A stretch of 64,000 nucleotides of DNA from Micromonospora purpureochromogenes. Its GTDB lineage: Bacteria > Actinomycetota > Actinomycetes > Mycobacteriales > Micromonosporaceae. Below the pieces are notes generated by a model. That model did no database searches, was not told the origin of the DNA, and worked only from the letters and a program-made list of their open reading frames with translations. A program made the translations under genes and the position numbers. The stretch lies in NCBI RefSeq assembly GCF_900091515.1, contig NZ_LT607410.1:5580001-5644000 (forward strand), in the 5' to 3' direction. Of the stretch, positions 61,246 to 64,000 are shown in pieces. Position 1 is the first letter of the stretch. Each line of letters begins with the position of its first letter.

Positions 61246-61335
61246 ATGACCAATGTCTGGCACCTCACCGTCCGCCTGTATGTCGACCTCCGACTGCAGG
61301 CCAGCGGCGTCTGTCCGGCGCAGCCCCGCTTCTGA
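61246..61335 (+). CDS. Actinobacterial VDL-type leader peptide (cysteine-linked uORF)
   Basis: A 29-codon ORF, starting MTNVWHLTVRLYVDLRLQAS, followed by GVC and PAQPRF. The pattern LT.R..VDL....AS..C is that of the short leader peptides that precede sulfur/cysteine-related operons in actinobacteria. There a terminal Cys (or Cys run) couples translation of the leader to expression of the downstream gene. It ends 37 bp before the DAACS transporter. Start close to the predicted transcription start, so near-leaderless. The match is from memory of the family, not from a search. Confidence 0.65.
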   Translation: MTNVWHLTVRLYVDLRLQASGVCPAQPRF

Positions 61336-61372
61336 CGCTGCCCCGTACCGACCAGACCTTGGACCCATCCTC

Positions 61373-62683
61373 ATGGCTTCCGCCCTGCGCAAGATTCCCT
61401 TTTCCGCACAGATCCTGCTCGGCCTCGTCCTCGGCGTGGCGCTGGGCTTCCTCGCCCGCGCCAATGACCTGAGCTGGCTGGCCAGCACCCTCGACACCGT
61501 CGGCGGCCTCTTCGTCCAGCTGCTCAAGCTGGCCGTCCCGCCGCTGGTCTTCACCGCCATCGTGGTCAGCGTGGTCAGCCTGCGCGGCGTGGCCAACGCC
61601 GCCCGGCTGGCACTCAAGACGCTGCTGTGGTTCGGCGCCACCGCGCTGATCGCGGTGAGCATCGGCATCGGCCTCGGCCTGCTCACCGACCCGGGTCGCG
61701 GCGTCTCGCTCGACCTCGGCGCGGCGAGCGCCCCGAAGAAGACCGGCTCCTGGACCGACTTCCTCACCGGCATCGTGCCGACCAACCCGGTCGGCGCGTT
61801 CGTCGAGGGCAACGTCCTCCAGATCGTCTTCCTCGCCCTGGTCGTCGGCGCCGCCGCACTGCTGGTCGGCGAGGCCGCCGAACCATTCGTGGCGCTCAAC
61901 CGCTCGCTGCTGGAGATCGTGCAGAAGGCGCTCTGGTGGGTGATCCGGCTCGCCCCGATCGGCACCCTCGGCCTGATCGGCAACGCCGTCGCCTCGTACG
62001 GCTGGGACCTGATCGCCCCGCTCGCGAAGTTCACCACCGCCGTCTACGTCGGCTGCGCGATCGTGCTGTTCGTGGTCTACCCGCTGCTGCTGGTGGCGGC
62101 CGGCCGGCTCAACCCGCTGCGCTTCTTCGCTGGCGCGTGGCCCGCCATCGAGCTGGCCTTCGTCTCCCGCTCCTCGGTGGGCACCATGCCGGTGACCCAG
62201 CGTTCCGTCGAGCGCCTCGGCGTCCCCCGCGAGTACGCCTCGTTCGCGGTGCCGTTCGGCGCCACCACGAAGATGGACGGCTGCGCGGCGATCTACCCGG
62301 CCCTGGCGGCGATCTTCGTCGCGCAGGTCTTCGGGGTGGACCTGGGCGTCACCGACTACCTGCTGATCGCCTTCGTCTCGGTGGTCGGCTCGGCCGCCAC
62401 CGCCGGCCTGACCGGCGCGATCGTGATGCTCACCCTGACCCTGAGCACGCTGGGTCTGCCGCTGGCCGGCGCCGGCCTGCTGCTCGCCATCGACCCGATC
62501 CTGGACATGATCCGCACCGCCACCAACGTGGCCGGGCAGGCGCTGGTGCCGACCATCGTCGCCGCCCGGGAGGGCACCCTGGACCGGGCCGCGTACGACT
62601 CCGCCGGCCGGCGTGAGCTGACCGACGCCGAGGAGACCGAGCGGCCGATCCGGCAGGACGGGCTGACCCCGGTCCCCGCCTGA
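61373..62683 (+). CDS. Dicarboxylate/amino acid:cation symporter (DAACS family)
   Basis: A 436-residue GltPh-fold transporter: KIPFSAQILLGLVLGVALGFL, GGLFVQLLKLAVPPLVFTAIVVSVVSL in pieces, the HP1 serine-rich region AFVSRSSVGTMPVTQRSVERLG, TKMDGCAAIYPALAAIFVAQVFG (NMDGT-like motif with MDG) and HP2/TM8 with LLAIDPILDMIRTATNVAGQALVPTIVA. Substrates in the family include C4-dicarboxylates, glutamate, serine and cystine. The MDGC variant and the cysteine-type leader peptide upstream favour an amino acid such as cystine, but this is inference. No ribosome site is obvious before ATG 61373. Confidence 0.92.
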   Translation: MASALRKIPFSAQILLGLVLGVALGFLARANDLSWLASTLDTVGGLFVQLLKLAVPPLVFTAIVVSVVSLRGVANAARLALKTLLWFGATALIAVSIGIGLGLLTDPGRGVSLDLGAASAPKKTGSWTDFLTGIVPTNPVGAFVEGNVLQIVFLALVVGAAALLVGEAAEPFVALNRSLLEIVQKALWWVIRLAPIGTLGLIGNAVASYGWDLIAPLAKFTTAVYVGCAIVLFVVYPLLLVAAGRLNPLRFFAGAWPAIELAFVSRSSVGTMPVTQRSVERLGVPREYASFAVPFGATTKMDGCAAIYPALAAIFVAQVFGVDLGVTDYLLIAFVSVVGSAATAGLTGAIVMLTLTLSTLGLPLAGAGLLLAIDPILDMIRTATNVAGQALVPTIVAAREGTLDRAAYDSAGRRELTDAEETERPIRQDGLTPVPA

Positions 62684-62706
62684 GCCCGCCCGGCCCGACC
62701 GCTGAC

Positions 62707-62739
62707 CGAGGAGGGCCCTGCCCCGCAGGGCCCTCCTCG
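62707..62739 (+). terminator. 14-bp perfect terminator hairpin after the symporter
   Basis: CGAGGAGGGCCCTG (62707-62720) pairs with CAGGGCCCTCCTCG (62726-62739) around CCCCG, 23 nt after the symporter stop. Confidence 0.85.
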
Positions 62740-62749
62740 CCACCGCTGA

Positions 62750-63832
<1,083 letters not shown>

Positions 63833-63885
63833 CCGGGCCCGGCCGGCCGCCCCGCGGGTTGACTCGGCCTTGATCCACTCCGGTT

Positions 63886-63931
63886 GCGGCGTGTCGCGCT
63901 GTCCGCTTCGAGGGACACCGCGACACGCCGC
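63886..63931. repeat. Dispersed 44-bp hairpin element, copy 2
   Basis: GCGGCGTGTCGCGCTGTCC (63886-63904) pairs with 63913-63931 with one mismatch, 8-nt loop. Its 44-bp core equals copy 1 at 4551-4594 in length and outer arms. It sits between the converging OYE gene and the gene entering from the right, where it can also act as terminator. Confidence 0.8.
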
Positions 63932-63955
63932 GAACCGTCGATCGACCGGCCGGGG

Positions 63956-64000
63956 TCAGCCGGCCAGGTGGCCCCAGTCGTCCTCCAGGTCGCGCCACGG
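63956..64000 (-). CDS. 3' tip of a gene entering from the right edge
   Basis: The last 14 codons, PWRDLEDDWGHLAG then TGA, are open on the minus strand to the window edge. Position just beyond a terminator-like hairpin and acidic/aromatic composition make a real C-terminus likely, but no function can be given. Confidence 0.4.
   Translation of the reverse strand, partial: PWRDLEDDWGHLAG

Overview
This 64 kb window comes from a very high-GC actinobacterial chromosome, most likely Micromonospora or a close relative (inference). The reasons are the gene content, the frequent GTG starts, the many 4-nt stop/start overlaps (GTGA or ATGA), the numerous leaderless genes, and dispersed intergenic hairpins. 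No rRNA, tRNA, CRISPR array, prophage or complete insertion sequence was seen.

Region 1 (1-13693, almost all on the minus strand) is a conserved core block for translation and RNA metabolism. In transcription order it reads rimP, nusA, ylxR, infB, a perfect 19-bp hairpin, a DUF503 gene, rbfA and the DHH phosphoesterase nrnA, followed by small membrane proteins, a P-loop kinase-like gene, a MATE exporter, truB, ribF, rpsO and the start of pnp. Region 2 (13849-22044) holds a lipoprotein/DUF4439 pair, a PadR-controlled ABC exporter, a deazaflavin-type reductase, a nucleotidyltransferase-like gene, a VIT1-type transporter and map.

Region 3 (22140-26899) is a stress-signalling module. A leaderless STAS anti-anti-sigma factor converges on a 1222-residue protein that joins PAS, GAF, histidine kinase, receiver, GAF, PP2C-type phosphatase and RsbW-like kinase domains; a PNPOx-fold protein follows. 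Region 4 (26939-34359) is a putrescine/gamma-glutamyl-polyamine catabolic cluster: glutamine-synthetase-like ligase, aldehyde dehydrogenase, SDR, a frameshifted gamma-glutamyl-GABA hydrolase and an APC permease. A secreted PQQ-type sugar dehydrogenase is embedded in it. Region 5 (about 34430-40730) looks accessory: APH-like kinase, DUF1345, an SDR/LysR pair, YdeI-like and DinB-like genes. It ends at the truncated 5' stub of a metallo-beta-lactamase-fold gene. Region 6 (40772-47492) carries DUF456, a GGDEF/EAL protein, a DUF574 methyltransferase, a thiolase, a glutathionyl-hydroquinone-reductase-like protein and a DUF998 protein.

Region 7 (47528-61158) is an apparently complete aldarate (glucarate/galactarate) regulon. 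A tripartite tricarboxylate transporter with a coupled UspA protein is divergent from a LysR regulator, followed by 5-keto-4-deoxyglucarate dehydratase, glucarate dehydratase, a galactarate/talarate-type dehydratase, alpha-ketoglutarate-semialdehyde dehydrogenase, an AEC permease, a malate:quinone-oxidoreductase homologue and an FAD-linked hydroxyacid dehydrogenase. Three promoters in this block share TTGGACA(G/T)GCAT with identical 19-nt spacing to the -10 element, which suggests one regulator. The last gene appears to lack about 45-50 conserved residues.

Region 8 (61207-64000) holds an unannotated 29-codon leader peptide of the actinobacterial VDL..(x)AS..C type ahead of a DAACS symporter, an old-yellow-enzyme homologue, a second copy of a 44-bp hairpin element also present at 4551, and the 3' tip of a further gene.
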